The notes: generated by a model not told the origin, from the letters alone. A stretch of DNA of 64,000 bases from Calycina herbarum (GCA_001414485.1 LLEY01000192.1:45070-109069), one strand, 5' to 3'; shown: positions 10,576 to 20,296, numbered from the stretch's first letter. Translations and numbers: made by a program.

Positions 10576-12185
10576 ATGATGATGAGAAGTTTTAGACAAT
10601 TATCAGAGGTCTCACCTCTTTCAAGTCCAAGGTTAGAAAATATCCCCGAAGATGTCCCCGAAGACATCCCCCAACCACGAGCGACAACAAGTTATGCAAG
10701 ATCATCACTAGGAGCAGAAAAAAGCCAGCCCCAACCACGTCTTACTTTTGGAGTAGAATTAGAATTCTCACTAGCATATCAACCCCCCAACTACACAAAA
10801 TCCGACCCTGATCCCCACGATCCCCGACCAATCCGTGGACTCGTTACTACCCCTGATCCACCTGAACTTGAAGTGAGTTACGAAATTGAAACACAACAAC
10901 AAGACGAAACCCACGAACATATCGCGAAAACGCTACAAGAAGCTGGTCTTGCATGCGCTCCGTTTGCCACCGCGTTCGAAAGCCAACCCTCGCCAGAGCA
11001 ATGGTTAATTGAAGCTGACGACACCGTTAAAGGCCAGCAAGAAACGGATTATAAGTTTACATCTGTTGAGGTCGTATCCCCCGCTTTCTATTTTTGCCAA
11101 GAATCAAAATCGTTGGTCTCATGCCTAGCACAAGTACTGACATCTAGATATCGTTTAAACTGCAACTTTACATCTGGTCTTCGTAAGTACTCCCTTCGCA
11201 GTTCCCCTTTGATATTTGATATGCTAACTCTTTTGTCCCAGACGTACATTTCGGATATGGCGAAGACGGATTTTCGCCTCGTGTACTTTGCAACTTAATG
11301 GCAACCTTGTTCATTTTTGAAAAGCAACTAGAGTGTTTGCACCCTCCCAGTCGACGATCAGGGCAGAATTACTTCTGTCAAGACATACGAACAAAATCTA
11401 TCCTTGGCTCAAATCTACCGGATACCCCAGAGGGAACATGGCAGGGCTTAGAGGAGATACTCAAACACAGAAATCAAGATACGACAGCTGAGATTGTAGA
11501 AAATCTTCGCCCCCGCGATTCCGAAGGCGGGATTGTACGCCTAGCCTATAATCTTGTTAATCTTGATGAAACAACTAACCTGTCTAGAACGCTAGAATTC
11601 AGGGGCCATGAAGGAACATTGAACCCCGAGAGAATCGTTAACTGGATCAATGTCTGCGCAGGTCTCGTAGAATTTGCGGATACAGTTAAGGACCACTTGC
11701 TTGATGCTTTTCTTAGGCGCCACGTTGACGACCAGAACTTCACTGTTATAGATCTCCTAAAGGCTATTGGAAGACCTAACGAAGCCGAGTATTACGCGAG
11801 GAAAATTCAAGAATACGACACCGTCATATCTATATCTTCAGACGGTGAGTCTCCGCAACATCAAAATCCTTCGGTCGATGACGATGAAGAGAATCGTCGA
11901 CTCGATGAAGCAATTCGTTTGATTGATGCCTACGGAGAGAGTGACCAGTCAGACGAGGCGAGTCGGCTAGATGAAGAAATTCGTTTAATTGATGCTTATG
12001 GAGAGAGTGGTCAGCTCGATGAAGAGAGCCGTCGACTAGAGGAAGCGCTTCGTGCCCTCGAGGCCGATGAAGAGAGTCGTCAACGCGATGAAGAAAGAAG
12101 GAGAAGAGTTATAAAGTACTTATCAACAACTACTGACGACGAGATGATTACTCGTGTTCCTCTTTATAAAGAACTTTCGACGTGA
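10576..12185 (+). CDS. Amidoligase-family protein with repeated acidic C-terminal tail
   Basis: Exons 10576-11182 and 11242-12185 join across a 59-bp intron (GTAAGT, GCTAAC, CAG) to encode 516 aa. Family hallmarks of putative amidoligase enzymes (Pfam Amidoligase_2, ATP-grasp-like/glutamine synthetase-like fold) are visible in order: LTFGVELEF, QWLIEADDTV, HVHFGYGEDGF (rebuilt by the splice), and LEFRGHEGTLNPERIVNWI. These enzymes are thought to form amide bonds between amino or carboxyl groups of peptides or other small substrates; the fungal substrates are unknown. The C-terminal 100 residues contain three or four degenerate repeats of about 28 residues around RLDEAIRLIDAYGES, probably helical and charged. 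Start: the triple ATG at 10576 is the first in frame. Neighbours do not suggest a pathway. Unlike the genes on both sides, this one appears intact. Confidence 0.8.
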
Positions 12186-12815
12186 CTGTCACACTCTCTT
12201 TACATTCTAATATTAGTAATAGGACTTTTTAATCTGATTTACGTATATACTATTAAAGTGTTAGAGAGGAGTAATTACTTATAAGTTAAAATACGTTAGC
12301 GGTAAATATAAGAGTTTTACTTCGTATAGCGACTACGTACTTAATTTAGAAGCGATTTAGATAATTTTAAGTGTAAAAGATACTCCGGAGAGCGCTCTAT
12401 TAATATATATAAAAAGGAGTTTATTAGGGCTAGGGCTAGGGTTGGAAATAGGGCGGGGGGTGGGCGTATATTTGGGTATACTGGAATCTGGTTTGGGGTT
12501 AGGGGCTAGGTCCGATTAGGAATAGCTGCCCTCTTAGCGCGGGTCGAGCGAGGACTGGCACTTTTCCCGCCTGCCCCATTCTAGAGATTACGTGTTTACG
12601 TAATCGAATCTTCCAGATATTACTAGAAAGAACTAGTATAGACTAAGGTTTAAACCTAAAGCCTAATAGTAAGTAAGGTAATTATTACCTAATACTAACA
12701 AAAAGACAGTAGGTTCAAATCTGCGGCTAAACGAGAGTAATAGCGACTTGTTCCTACTACGAAGACTCGCTCTATAAAACTATTTGACGTTGGTCCCAGT
12801 CTTTCTCCCCAGTGC
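12186..12815. repeat. AT-rich and GC-island repeat remnant
   Basis: The first 230 bases are AT-rich and RIP-like. They are followed by a G-rich island (12420-12580) that includes a short telomere-like string, TTAGGGCTAGGGCTAGGGTT at 12424-12443. No open frame of note. The mixture resembles decayed transposon sequence next to the 3' end of the metallophosphoesterase gene. Confidence 0.45.
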
Positions 12816-13607
12816 TCAAATTTCAATAACTTTCTGTTCCTCGAACCCCTCCGACTGCCTAAAGTAATACCCCCTCTGATTCGTAACAACCCGTTTCCCC
12901 GTCTCAAACTCTAAGAAATCGCAATTGAAATGCGTATGACCAAACGCCCAGACCCGTACATTCGCACCCGTCCAACAAAGTTCCCTCGACAAGTCAGAAG
13001 AGAACCCAGAGGATATTTGGCTCCCGGCATTGGCGGGGTTAGCAGCTCTGCTTGATTCCGTCGGACTATGGTGTGTGAGAATGATTATTTTGCGATGAGG
13101 TTCGAGTTCCGATATCGATTTGACTTGAGTATTTAGCCACTCGAGGTCGGCGTTGTGTGCTTGGTTGTGTTGTTCTACAGACCAATTTTCGATGTGGTAA
13201 AAGTCGTTGAGACCGAAGCTGACCATTTCCGATTGTGAGGGAAGAATATTGGAGAATAGTGTACAGCCCAAAATCGTGATTTCATTGGAAATATCGAAGC
13301 GTGTCTGGTCTAAGAAAATGAAGGATCCCTCGGCAGACGTTTTATCCCGAGTCTCTTTTTCGAAATCGAGAATTCTTTTCTTGGCGGACGTCCAGTTGCT
13401 GTGATAGGGTTCGTGATTTCCAAGGAGTAGAAATACAATCTTGAACTTAGATAGTTGTTTGCTAATGAAATCAAAAAATTCCGAGTCCGTAACACACCCA
13501 ATGTCACCAATTAGGGCCAGATATGGAGCTGCGGGAATAACTTCAAAGACGTCGTAACCTTTCGGTGCTTCGAGGTGAAGGTCTGATAGAAGTTGGATGG
13601 ATAGCAT
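12816..13607 (-). CDS. Calcineurin-like metallophosphoesterase
   Basis: A single uninterrupted frame of 263 aa. The metallophosphoesterase signature is complete and in order: SDLHLE (D8, H10), GDIG, LLLGNHE, LTHHSP and GHTHFNCDF, supplying the Asp, Asn and His ligands of a two-metal centre. It lies in the Metallophos family, close to small fungal/bacterial Ser/Thr phosphatase-like or phosphodiesterase proteins without extra domains. No signal peptide or membrane helix is visible, so it is probably cytosolic. The natural substrate cannot be read from sequence. The start at 13607 is the first ATG and directly precedes the first conserved motif. Upstream lie three imperfect direct repeats (13681-13790) and a GC-rich 13-mer (13795-13807) that also precedes the 2EXR gene. 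Confidence 0.88.
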   Translation of the reverse strand: MLSIQLLSDLHLEAPKGYDVFEVIPAAPYLALIGDIGCVTDSEFFDFISKQLSKFKIVFLLLGNHEPYHSNWTSAKKRILDFEKETRDKTSAEGSFIFLDQTRFDISNEITILGCTLFSNILPSQSEMVSFGLNDFYHIENWSVEQHNQAHNADLEWLNTQVKSISELEPHRKIIILTHHSPTESSRAANPANAGSQISSGFSSDLSRELCWTGANVRVWAFGHTHFNCDFLEFETGKRVVTNQRGYYFRQSEGFEEQKVIEI

Positions 13608-13680
13608 GGTGAAAATCTTGAATTGGGCGGAAAAAAGGAGTGCTGGCCATGAATTGATATACTTGGGATCGGCTAAATAT

Positions 13681-13790
13681 CGGGTATTATAAAGGTGTAA
13701 GCTAGCTGTTTTCGCGGGTGTTACAAAGGTGCAAGCTAGCTGTTTTCATCTGTTTTCGCGGGTGTTACAAAGGTGCAAGCTGGCTGTTTT
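13681..13790. repeat. Three imperfect direct repeats upstream of the metallophosphoesterase gene
   Basis: Units start at 13681, 13715 and 13759, each beginning CGGGTRTTAYAAAGGTG and running into AAGCTRGCTGTTTTC. The middle unit carries a partial internal duplication (TGTTTTC ATC TGTTTTCG), making it 44 instead of 34 bases. They lie 70-180 bases upstream of the gene start, so they may be regulatory, or simply a local minisatellite. Confidence 0.7.
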
Positions 13791-13794
13791 CTAC

Positions 13795-13807
13795 TTGGCG
13801 CGCGCTT
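13795..13807. promoter_or_regulatory. GC-rich 13-mer shared by two promoters (copy 1)
   Basis: TTGGCGCGCGCTT lies 188 bases upstream of the minus-strand metallophosphoesterase start. The identical 13-mer occurs at 15831-15843 upstream of the 2EXR gene. The core GCGCGC is palindromic. Function as a binding site is inference. Confidence 0.35.
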
Positions 13808-13972
13808 GCACACATAAAATAGCCCGGGAAAATTTCAAGTAAGCTTCAATAACTACAGATATATATTCTTCGGCTCCGAAAAACCCAACAGTTTAAATAT
13901 GTAACATAACAGTGAAACAAAATAGAAATTCCTAGGGACAAACACATCTAACAAGTACAGCACCCAAATGTT

Positions 13973-14696
13973 TTAAATACCAAGTTTCGCAATCCACCAT
14001 TTCTCATCCTGCTGTGAGATGGCAACAACATCAGGGAGACCGCCCTTGACAACCGAAGCCTGCTCTGTAGTCAACCTCAAAGGGCCCGATAAAGTTTATT
14101 GTTGCAGAAGTGTTGCTGCATCCATAGCATCTCGTCCCTTCTTAGAGCCCTCTTGACGTAGACCGCAGGAATTTATTTTGAAGACGATAAGGTCAATGGC
14201 TGAGATGTAAGGGACGACTCCGTATGGAATGGTATTGATAGCTCTGGCAGCTGCCGGAAAATAAGGTGACTAGAATTTCCTGTCAGCTGTCTGGATAAAG
14301 ACGCAGGCTAGCGATAAAGTGGGAATAGATAACTAACTTGGTATTTAGGAGTCACATCGATTTGGATGGGTTGTCCATTGGGTGGATTGTAGTAGAAATA
14401 CTGGGCTTGCTCCGAAAATCTGGAGTTTGGGAGGGCAAGCAACTTGGATTTTACAGACTTCGGGGCTGTATTTATGTTGATGATGAAATCAACATCCTAT
14501 CATCAAGTTAGCACATAGATCAAGCTTAGATCTTCCAAAGACCAACCTCGGTAGTACGCCCCTTTGGAACATATTTCCACAAAGCGAGCCCGCCAATTAT
14601 CGCCACCTCACAGGACGCAAACTCCGGCATGCCTTTGAGCGCTTGAATCACAAACGAGGCGGCAGCTTCGAGTTCGGACTGGGTGTAGGAAGGCAT
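13973..14696 (-). pseudogene. Nucleotidyltransferase-like protein gene with an in-frame TAA near the end
   Basis: Exons 14696-14547, 14496-14338 and 14269-13973 join with two short introns (GTTGGT donor and GCTAAC branch; GTTAGT donor and TTCTAG acceptor). The protein starts MPSYTQSELEAAASF and has the nucleotidyltransferase-like core: AIIGGLALWKYVPKGRTTE spliced to DVDFIININ, then IQIDVTPKYQ, IDLIVFKINSCGLRQ and GRDAMDAATLLQ. TAA at 14096-14098 stops the frame, yet the same frame continues for 40 more family-like codons (PLRLTTEQASVVKGGL, DEKWWIAKLGI) to a second TAA at 13973. The internal stop follows CAA CAA, so a CAA-to-TAA change explains it. The truncated product would keep the core but lose the C-terminal helices. 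Such fungal proteins are uncharacterised; a substrate cannot be named. Readthrough is a less likely alternative. Confidence 0.7.
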
Positions 14697-15076
14697 AAAT
14701 ATTTTTGAAGTTTGTAGAGGACAGAGACAAGCAGGGCGTAGAAATGACAGAATGATAACATCCTGAGCGTGTAGAGCTTTGAAGCAGGAAGGTGTAAAAG
14801 CGAGGAAACGGATGATGATGAGAATCAAAACCCGACATATACGAGAAAGGCTTTGAATTTGTAGATGAAACTTTCAGACATTCCAACACAAGTAGTATCC
14901 CAAGCGGTTGTTAAGATGTCTCACCGGGTCTCCAGCCCAGACACATTTGCTGTTTCTCCATCTCCATATGGTGCCATTTCCGTTCCGGATGAAGACTCAA
15001 AATCCTAGCTTTTTGAGCATCCTGGGAATTACAAGCTGGTCGTGGGAAATGAAGCACGCGGTTGTCTGGCTCCCCC
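14697..15076. other. Intergenic, no gene seen
   Basis: Spacer between two minus-strand genes, holding the promoter of the nucleotidyltransferase-like gene and the 3' UTR of the 2EXR gene. Open frames here are upstream extensions without family support. Confidence 0.5.
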
Positions 15077-15748
15077 TCACATAAACTCCGTAACGGCGAA
15101 TTTGACCTGGGGCGTCTTTCGGGACCACTTTAGGAACTCTGGCGAGAGAAAGTCTTTGATGATCGCTTCAAGATAATCCGTATCGAATTCTGAAGCGCTT
15201 GATTCTTCGATATGGCCAAAAAGCGAAGCGGCGAGCCTGGTGATTTCGCAATCGTTGCTAGTGAGCGGGCGTACGCCTTGGGCCGCTGGGGTTAAAATTG
15301 TGAATGTCTGCAGTTGGGGAAACATTGGAATGCGTTTGCACAAAGTGATCAAATCACGATATGTAGACCACCCTACAGCAACATGCTCGATATGATCGCA
15401 GACTGGCCTGGAACCTAAGAGATTGAGTACTGCTTCCATAGCAGCGCCGTTTCCGAGGTAGAAAACCGTTTCGGAACATTCGAGCCACATCGATGATGGA
15501 ACTTTGAGTTCCTCAGAGCCAGAAAACATCATTCTACAACGAATCTTCTCGTAAACACACCGAGCTTCTTTGCAAGATTGAGATATGATGGAAAGGTCGA
15601 CTGATTGTGCCAGCAACCTGGTGTCGTCTTGTTGTGGTGGCCCTGACCCTGGCCCTGACACGAAAGCGACGACACAGCGTGTTGACAAAGCATACTCCCA
15701 TATCTTGAGGCGAAGCTCACCTGGCAGAGCCGAAAATTGGTGGGACAT
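15077..15748 (-). CDS. 2EXR-domain protein
   Basis: An uninterrupted 223-aa frame begins MSHQFSALPGELRLKIWEYAL, the standard opening of the fungal 2EXR family (F..LPxELRLKIWE), with further typical segments (RLLAQSVDLSIISQSCKEAR; VPSSMWLECSETVFYLGNG). The domain is F-box-like and very abundant in Pezizomycotina; its biochemical role is not established. No signal peptide or membrane helix. The length is typical of the shorter members. The start is the first ATG and lies directly before the domain, and 83 bases further upstream is the 13-mer shared with the metallophosphoesterase promoter. Intact, unlike the neighbours on both sides. Confidence 0.8.
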   Translation of the reverse strand: MSHQFSALPGELRLKIWEYALSTRCVVAFVSGPGSGPPQQDDTRLLAQSVDLSIISQSCKEARCVYEKIRCRMMFSGSEELKVPSSMWLECSETVFYLGNGAAMEAVLNLLGSRPVCDHIEHVAVGWSTYRDLITLCKRIPMFPQLQTFTILTPAAQGVRPLTSNDCEITRLAASLFGHIEESSASEFDTDYLEAIIKDFLSPEFLKWSRKTPQVKFAVTEFM

Positions 15749-16110
15749 TTAGACAAAATAATCTGCTATTGTAGTGGGTTCCAGGTTGATGCTAAGGCGT
15801 CGTTTGCTGGGGTTGAGGGTGGATTTTGTTTTGGCGCGCGCTTAGGTAACCTAAACCTTCTTTCTTAGCGCGGCCGGGCCTCAAGCTGAAGATCGCATAG
15901 GAGACAACACACAACACCTCTCCCCTAACCGGTTTACTAACGGGTCTTGCCAACTGACAATTTCAAATGGTATCTAAACAGGTATCAAGCTTCTCCGGCT
16001 GGCTTGGGAATTTGTCGTTTGCTGTCATTTTCCACAGATGAACTTGTTCCTTTTCCTCTCACCTTCTCCCCTTCTCTGCCTGTTTACTGAATACTCAGAC
16101 AATTTTCAAT
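15749..16110. other. Divergent intergenic region
   Basis: Separates the minus-strand 2EXR gene from the plus-strand nucleotidyltransferase-like remnant, so it probably contains two promoters. It includes TTGGCGCGCGCTT at 15831-15843 and a GC-rich string near 15873. Confidence 0.5.
15831..15843. promoter_or_regulatory. GC-rich 13-mer shared by two promoters (copy 2)
   Basis: Identical to 13795-13807. Here it lies 83 bases upstream of the 2EXR start, in the same orientation relative to the downstream gene as the first copy. Confidence 0.35.
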
Positions 16111-16620
16111 ATGGGACCATCATCAGTCACCCTTGATATTGCTATCATCGACGAGGGACTCGTCGGGTTCATTTCGCGCATTCTGGCCAAAAATGGCATA
16201 CCCTGCGTCTTGTGGGGAAACTACCTTCTCACTGTCTATGGCGTTCCCAATATCTCACTTCCACATCGATTTTGATTTTACAATCTCCATGTACGGGCAG
16301 TCTTCCAGTTTGTGGTTTCTCCCATCATTGGCAGAATCCATGAACACCAAAAATTGTACGAACGATATTATCCTCGCATCCGATTCCCGTCTCCCTTCCA
16401 AGAGGCCCGGACGGGGCCATGGCTCTTTTCGTCATACCACATTCCCTGTATACATACCAACAGCACATCGACTTTTGGAATCATACCTACGAGGCATTGC
16501 AAAGGATCGTGAGGGCCAACATGAGGGATTCTTCCTGGCTATGGTGACATATTGAGCAGTATGTGGACAAGAAAAGCCTCGAAAAACGTTGTCGGGAGTT
16601 CTACGAAGGCTGCGTTTGCA
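16111..16620 (+). pseudogene. Remnant of a nucleotidyltransferase-like gene with internal deletion and frameshifts
   Basis: The ATG at 16111 opens a frame reading ILAKNGIPCVLWGNYLLTVYGVPNI, the conserved start of a fungal family that resembles nucleotidyltransferases (usually IP.VLWG....YGVP). At about 16245 the frame changes. Sequence in a second frame reads HFHIDFDFTISMYGQSSSLW, SRLPSKRPGRGHGSF and VYIPTAHRLLESYLRGIAKDR, which belong much later in such proteins, so some tens of residues are missing. At about 16555 a further one-base shift is needed to continue IEQYVDKKSLEKRCREFYEGC. No splice signals explain these steps. The gene is therefore a decayed copy. Its exact 3' end is uncertain; open sequence continues to 16856. 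Confidence 0.55.
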
Positions 16621-17819
16621 TCAAGCACAAATACGGAATTGCAATCTTAATTTGCAAGAATTTTAAAAACAGACATAAGTTCTGGGTCCTCATTGCTTGT
16701 AATTTCAAACACGGTATCCCCTCCTTTTCTTCCCCCACTGCAATTGATGAATACACTGCATTCCAGCGGGGTTATAATGAGCGATTTTTCTACTACCTCT
16801 TTACACTGCATATTATGAGGCCATCATATTGTGCCAACCATGGCGTGCGTGAGTGATATTCCTTGGCAGGTACGGAGAATTCTGGCCTTATTGGAAGCCA
16901 ACAACACAATTTAATTATAGAAGCAGGCTTTCATAACTCAAATGAAGCTCCGCGAAATTATTGAAAGTGATTCATGTGCAAAGAAGACATTTACTGCCAG
17001 CTTTGCGAATGCCTGGGCTCGCGATGGACAGTAAATACGCCAGGTTTGTACCTGCCTACCTACCCTTCGTTGTTCCAACTTTTTGGGGCAATTAAAGCAA
17101 ATTTTCCTAAGGATTTGTAACAATATGGGACTGTTTACCCATGTGTTTTTGGAACAATCAAGTTCGAAAGTGGTTTAGATGTATAGAAAGTTGGGTTATT
17201 TATTTACTACCAAGTTGCGTTAAATGTGGCTGGTGGGCAGGGGGCCGTCACGTGGCACTCACCAATAAGGCTGCAAATAGCTTTTCGTTTGTTCATTTGT
17301 TCATTCGTAAGTTAATACTTGTTTTAAAGCTTTAGAAAACCAAGAGCTATTCACTACCGCTTGTATTGTCGATCGTAGACGATGGTTTCTTACTCAAAAA
17401 GCGTTAGAACAATAAAGAAAGAAAGTTTCCAAACCTTTTCACATAATACTTTTATTATTTGCTCTAAATTGAAGTCTGGTAGATAAAATGGCTGCTCTTA
17501 CTACCAAACTGAAATCCAGCTAGTTGGATGTTTAAATGAACCTCTACACTTTAATTCTTAACCGACATATCAACTCGGCATGAACTCCCCATTTATAATA
17601 TCAGGAATGATGATTGATATCTTTTTCTTGGCATGCACAGCATATATGTGCTAAGTTTCAGAACTCGCCTAGTGATCTAGTCTAAGCTGGAACTCCCTAG
17701 TCATCCCTCTAGCCCACCAGTCCTCGTCATCCAAACTCCAGCAACGCTCGAAGACATCTCATGCATCAGCAAGATCTTACTTCAATCTCTGTTTTTTCCG
17801 GAAAAGAACACCTTCAAAA
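16621..17819. other. Intergenic, no gene seen, with one dispersed-motif copy
   Basis: No recognisable gene. A copy of the dispersed CTCGCG...CAGTAAATAC motif occurs at about 17017-17045. The last 120 bases lead into the next gene and are pyrimidine-rich. Confidence 0.45.
17017..17090 (+). repeat. Dispersed short repeat, copy 1
   Basis: CTCGCGATGG then ACAGTAAATACGCCAGGTT, followed by a GTACCTGCC-type string and TTGTTCCAAC. It shares the order CTCG - purine-rich spacer - GGCARTAAATAC - CCAGGTT with copies near 18824, 36102 and 39747. Confidence 0.5.
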
Positions 17820-18728
17820 ATGATCTGCCCAATATGTCGTTCCACAAAACCTGGGAGTTGTAACTTCTCACCCCGCGATGACGAACACCTCCGCTTCCCC
17901 ACCAACCGATCCCCCAACGCTCAAACCTGGGATCGCGCTCGCAACATAACAACGATTATACTTCTCTTCCTACTTTTCCTCATAAACGTCATGATGCCTC
18001 AAATAAACCTTCACGAAGATGCCGAAGGCCTGGCTGGTTTACTACAAATTCTGCGGGCTGGTATCCTGAACTTCTCCCTTTACGAATTCACGCTTCCCCC
18101 AGATTACCTTGTGATCTGGATTTGTTGGATTTTATGGCAGCGAAAATGGTTCATAAGGGCCCATCAAAACGCCAACGAAGAGTTCTCGCAACGGTCCCAT
18201 TCCGATTCCGACATGTTAGAATATCTTAGATCTTGCACTAGGGAAGTATGCTGTATCAACAGATACCTTATAAAGGAGTCCTTCATTGCCTACCTCGCAA
18301 ATCCTCGCTCCTTCCTCGGCCAACAGTTTTCTCGAAAAGCGAAGGTTTTTAAATACCTCTTCAATTCTGCAACTCTTTATGTATTCTTACACTTCTTTTG
18401 GGCTTTCCCAAAATATAGTATGGGTGCAACTCCATTGTCACCCGGAAATATAATCTTCAAGCTTACTTTGGTTGCGATTGGAGCTTTGGTTACTTGGGGC
18501 GTTTTACCTTGGACGGCAATTGATGGATGGACGGTTAGGATGGGTGGGTATGCAAGAGAATTGAGGAAGGAAGTTAGAGAGATGGACTTGGAAGAGGGGG
18601 AGGCAAGTGCGCGGAGCTTGGTTGTGTGGTGGATGAAGGAGTTATTTGAAGAGGATGGAATAAGTGAAGATAATGATTCAATGAAGAGAGTGTATTTTGA
18701 TCCTCTAGGAGAGGACATTGTTATTTAA
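17820..18728 (+). CDS. Unknown fungal integral membrane protein
   Basis: A single-exon frame of 302 aa with no family I recognise. The start MICPICRSTKPGSC holds a CxxC pair before a polar stretch. Hydrophobic segments lie near residues 43-60 (IILLFLLFLINVMM), 94-106 (YLVIWICWILW), 181-198 (SATLYVFLHFFWAF) and 215-235 (KLTLVAIGALVTWGVLPW), so about four membrane spans. The C-terminal 65 residues are acidic and probably cytoplasmic (EVREMDLEEGEASAR, ELFEEDGISEDND). Normal codon use and an unbroken frame support a real gene. The ATG at 17820 is the first in frame after a stop. Function unknown; the neighbours are a decayed gene and an RIP block. Confidence 0.6.
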   Translation: MICPICRSTKPGSCNFSPRDDEHLRFPTNRSPNAQTWDRARNITTIILLFLLFLINVMMPQINLHEDAEGLAGLLQILRAGILNFSLYEFTLPPDYLVIWICWILWQRKWFIRAHQNANEEFSQRSHSDSDMLEYLRSCTREVCCINRYLIKESFIAYLANPRSFLGQQFSRKAKVFKYLFNSATLYVFLHFFWAFPKYSMGATPLSPGNIIFKLTLVAIGALVTWGVLPWTAIDGWTVRMGGYARELRKEVREMDLEEGEASARSLVVWWMKELFEEDGISEDNDSMKRVYFDPLGEDIVI

Positions 18729-19179
18729 AAGCTCAACGGAGAGTAGAAATGTCACACTCTCTAGTATCTATATAACAGTTCCATTGAGAAGTTTGTGGGG
18801 GACTGTACGAAATTGCACTCAATCTCGTGGGGGATAAAAAGAACGGCAATAAATACTCCAGGTTCGTCCAGTCATACCTGCTTATGTATGGTGGTAGAAC
18901 TAGTTATTCCAACGTTCTCCATTTTTAGTATATAGCCATATTATTGAGACGTGCACAGAAGCACAATGAACTTTTGAGTTGATGGCGGATGTGGAAGGAA
19001 AGAGGGCATAGCCTATGATAGGTCGATGCATTTACAAATCGCATCTCCAAGCACCCATTGACGAAATTGCACACAAGACACCGTCAATGCAAGGAGCTTC
19101 CAACCTGGAAGCTCTATTCTGGAGAGGAATGACACTATCTTAGTCGTCGCAATTAAGCTACTTTGATTTTGTCCCGCTT
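18729..19179. other. Intergenic with one dispersed-motif copy
   Basis: 3' flank of the membrane-protein gene. A dispersed-motif copy begins at about 18824. No other feature seen. Confidence 0.45.
18824..18922 (+). repeat. Dispersed short repeat, copy 2
   Basis: CTCGTGGGGG, an A-rich spacer, then ACGGCAATAAATACTCCAGG, ending near TTATTCCAACG. Order and spacing match the copy at 17017-17090, with substitutions. Confidence 0.45.
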
Positions 19180-20030
19180 TTATTATCTATCGCAAGCTTA
19201 TAGGGTTAGTAAGATCTTCGGTGATTACTACGGCACTACAGGCATACACCTACTAGACTTTGAACTACGCGATACTTTCTAGAGAAATCAAAAATTATAA
19301 GAAACAAATCTTAGGAAACAGTCTAAGAAGGCTTTATTATAGAAGAGTAGTACTTTAGTAAATACACGCGGAAGTAAATTAGAAGTGATTTTCACTATAG
19401 TATCTCTACTAGTTAAAACAAGCTTACTCAGTATATAGCTATAACGTTAACTAGTACGAATTAACGATTTTACTAACTTTACTAAAAAGTGATTTTATAG
19501 AAAAATTAGTATTCTATACTCTATTATATCTCTATATTATACTTACAAAGCTTAAATATTTTAACTATATTATAAATTAGAAGTTAGTAATTAATTACAT
19601 CTATATATTATTATTAAATAATATTAAAAAGTATAAAAAGTAGATTTTATAAGACTATTCATTAGTTATATACTAAGAATCTACTAAGACCAAGCTAATA
19701 TCTAACTAGCAACTTACTCGCCTTTGAAACAGATAAAACCTCGTTATTCTAAAGCTAAGTTAATATTTTAAATTACTCTAAGTCCTTAGGTTAATTAATA
19801 TGGAATTGTCTTAGAAAGCTGGAAGGATAAGCTAAGTAAGTAGGTAGCTGCGAACATGAAATATTTACTAGCACTTTTTCTCTATAGAGAGGCGGCGAAT
19901 TAGAAGCTTTTATAGTACTTTATAGAGCTGAGAGTATTACAGCGTAGTATACTACCTAAAATGTCAAAAAGAGATAAGAAAAATATACAAAAAAATATAG
20001 GAGTAGTCTCTAACAGCTAATTAATTAGGT
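19180..20030. repeat. AT-rich RIP-degraded repeat
   Basis: A dense AT-rich block rich in TpA and nearly free of open frames, with runs such as ATATTATTATTAAATAATATT. It is typical of an RIP-mutated transposon. The source element cannot be named from the remaining sequence. Confidence 0.65.
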
Positions 20031-20165
20031 GATGGAAGTTCCTTTATTTTAATTGTCGTGTTATGGTTTTCTTTAGGATTCAAGGTTATTTTCAAAATAG
20101 AAACGCTTTTTCTGTCTCTACAAGGTTACGAGTTGGAGACCACGTCGGTAACCTAAGCTATCCCC

Positions 20166-20296
20166 AGGTAACCAGGGAATAACTACGTTAATTTACTCAG
20201 CTATTTCAAGGTAACCCACAAATAGCTACATTTATTTCTCTACTCATTTTAGGTAATCTATAAAGGAATAGCTTGATATATTTCCTTCAGCTACTT
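20166..20296. repeat. Three degenerate tandem units of about 43 bp
   Basis: Units start AGGTAACC at 20166, AGGTAACC at 20209 and AGGTAATC at 20251. Each is followed by AATARCTACRTT-like and CTCAGCTA-like words. A partial unit (GGTAACCTAAGCTA) precedes them at 20148. They lie beyond the 3' end of the ABC transporter gene. Confidence 0.5.
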
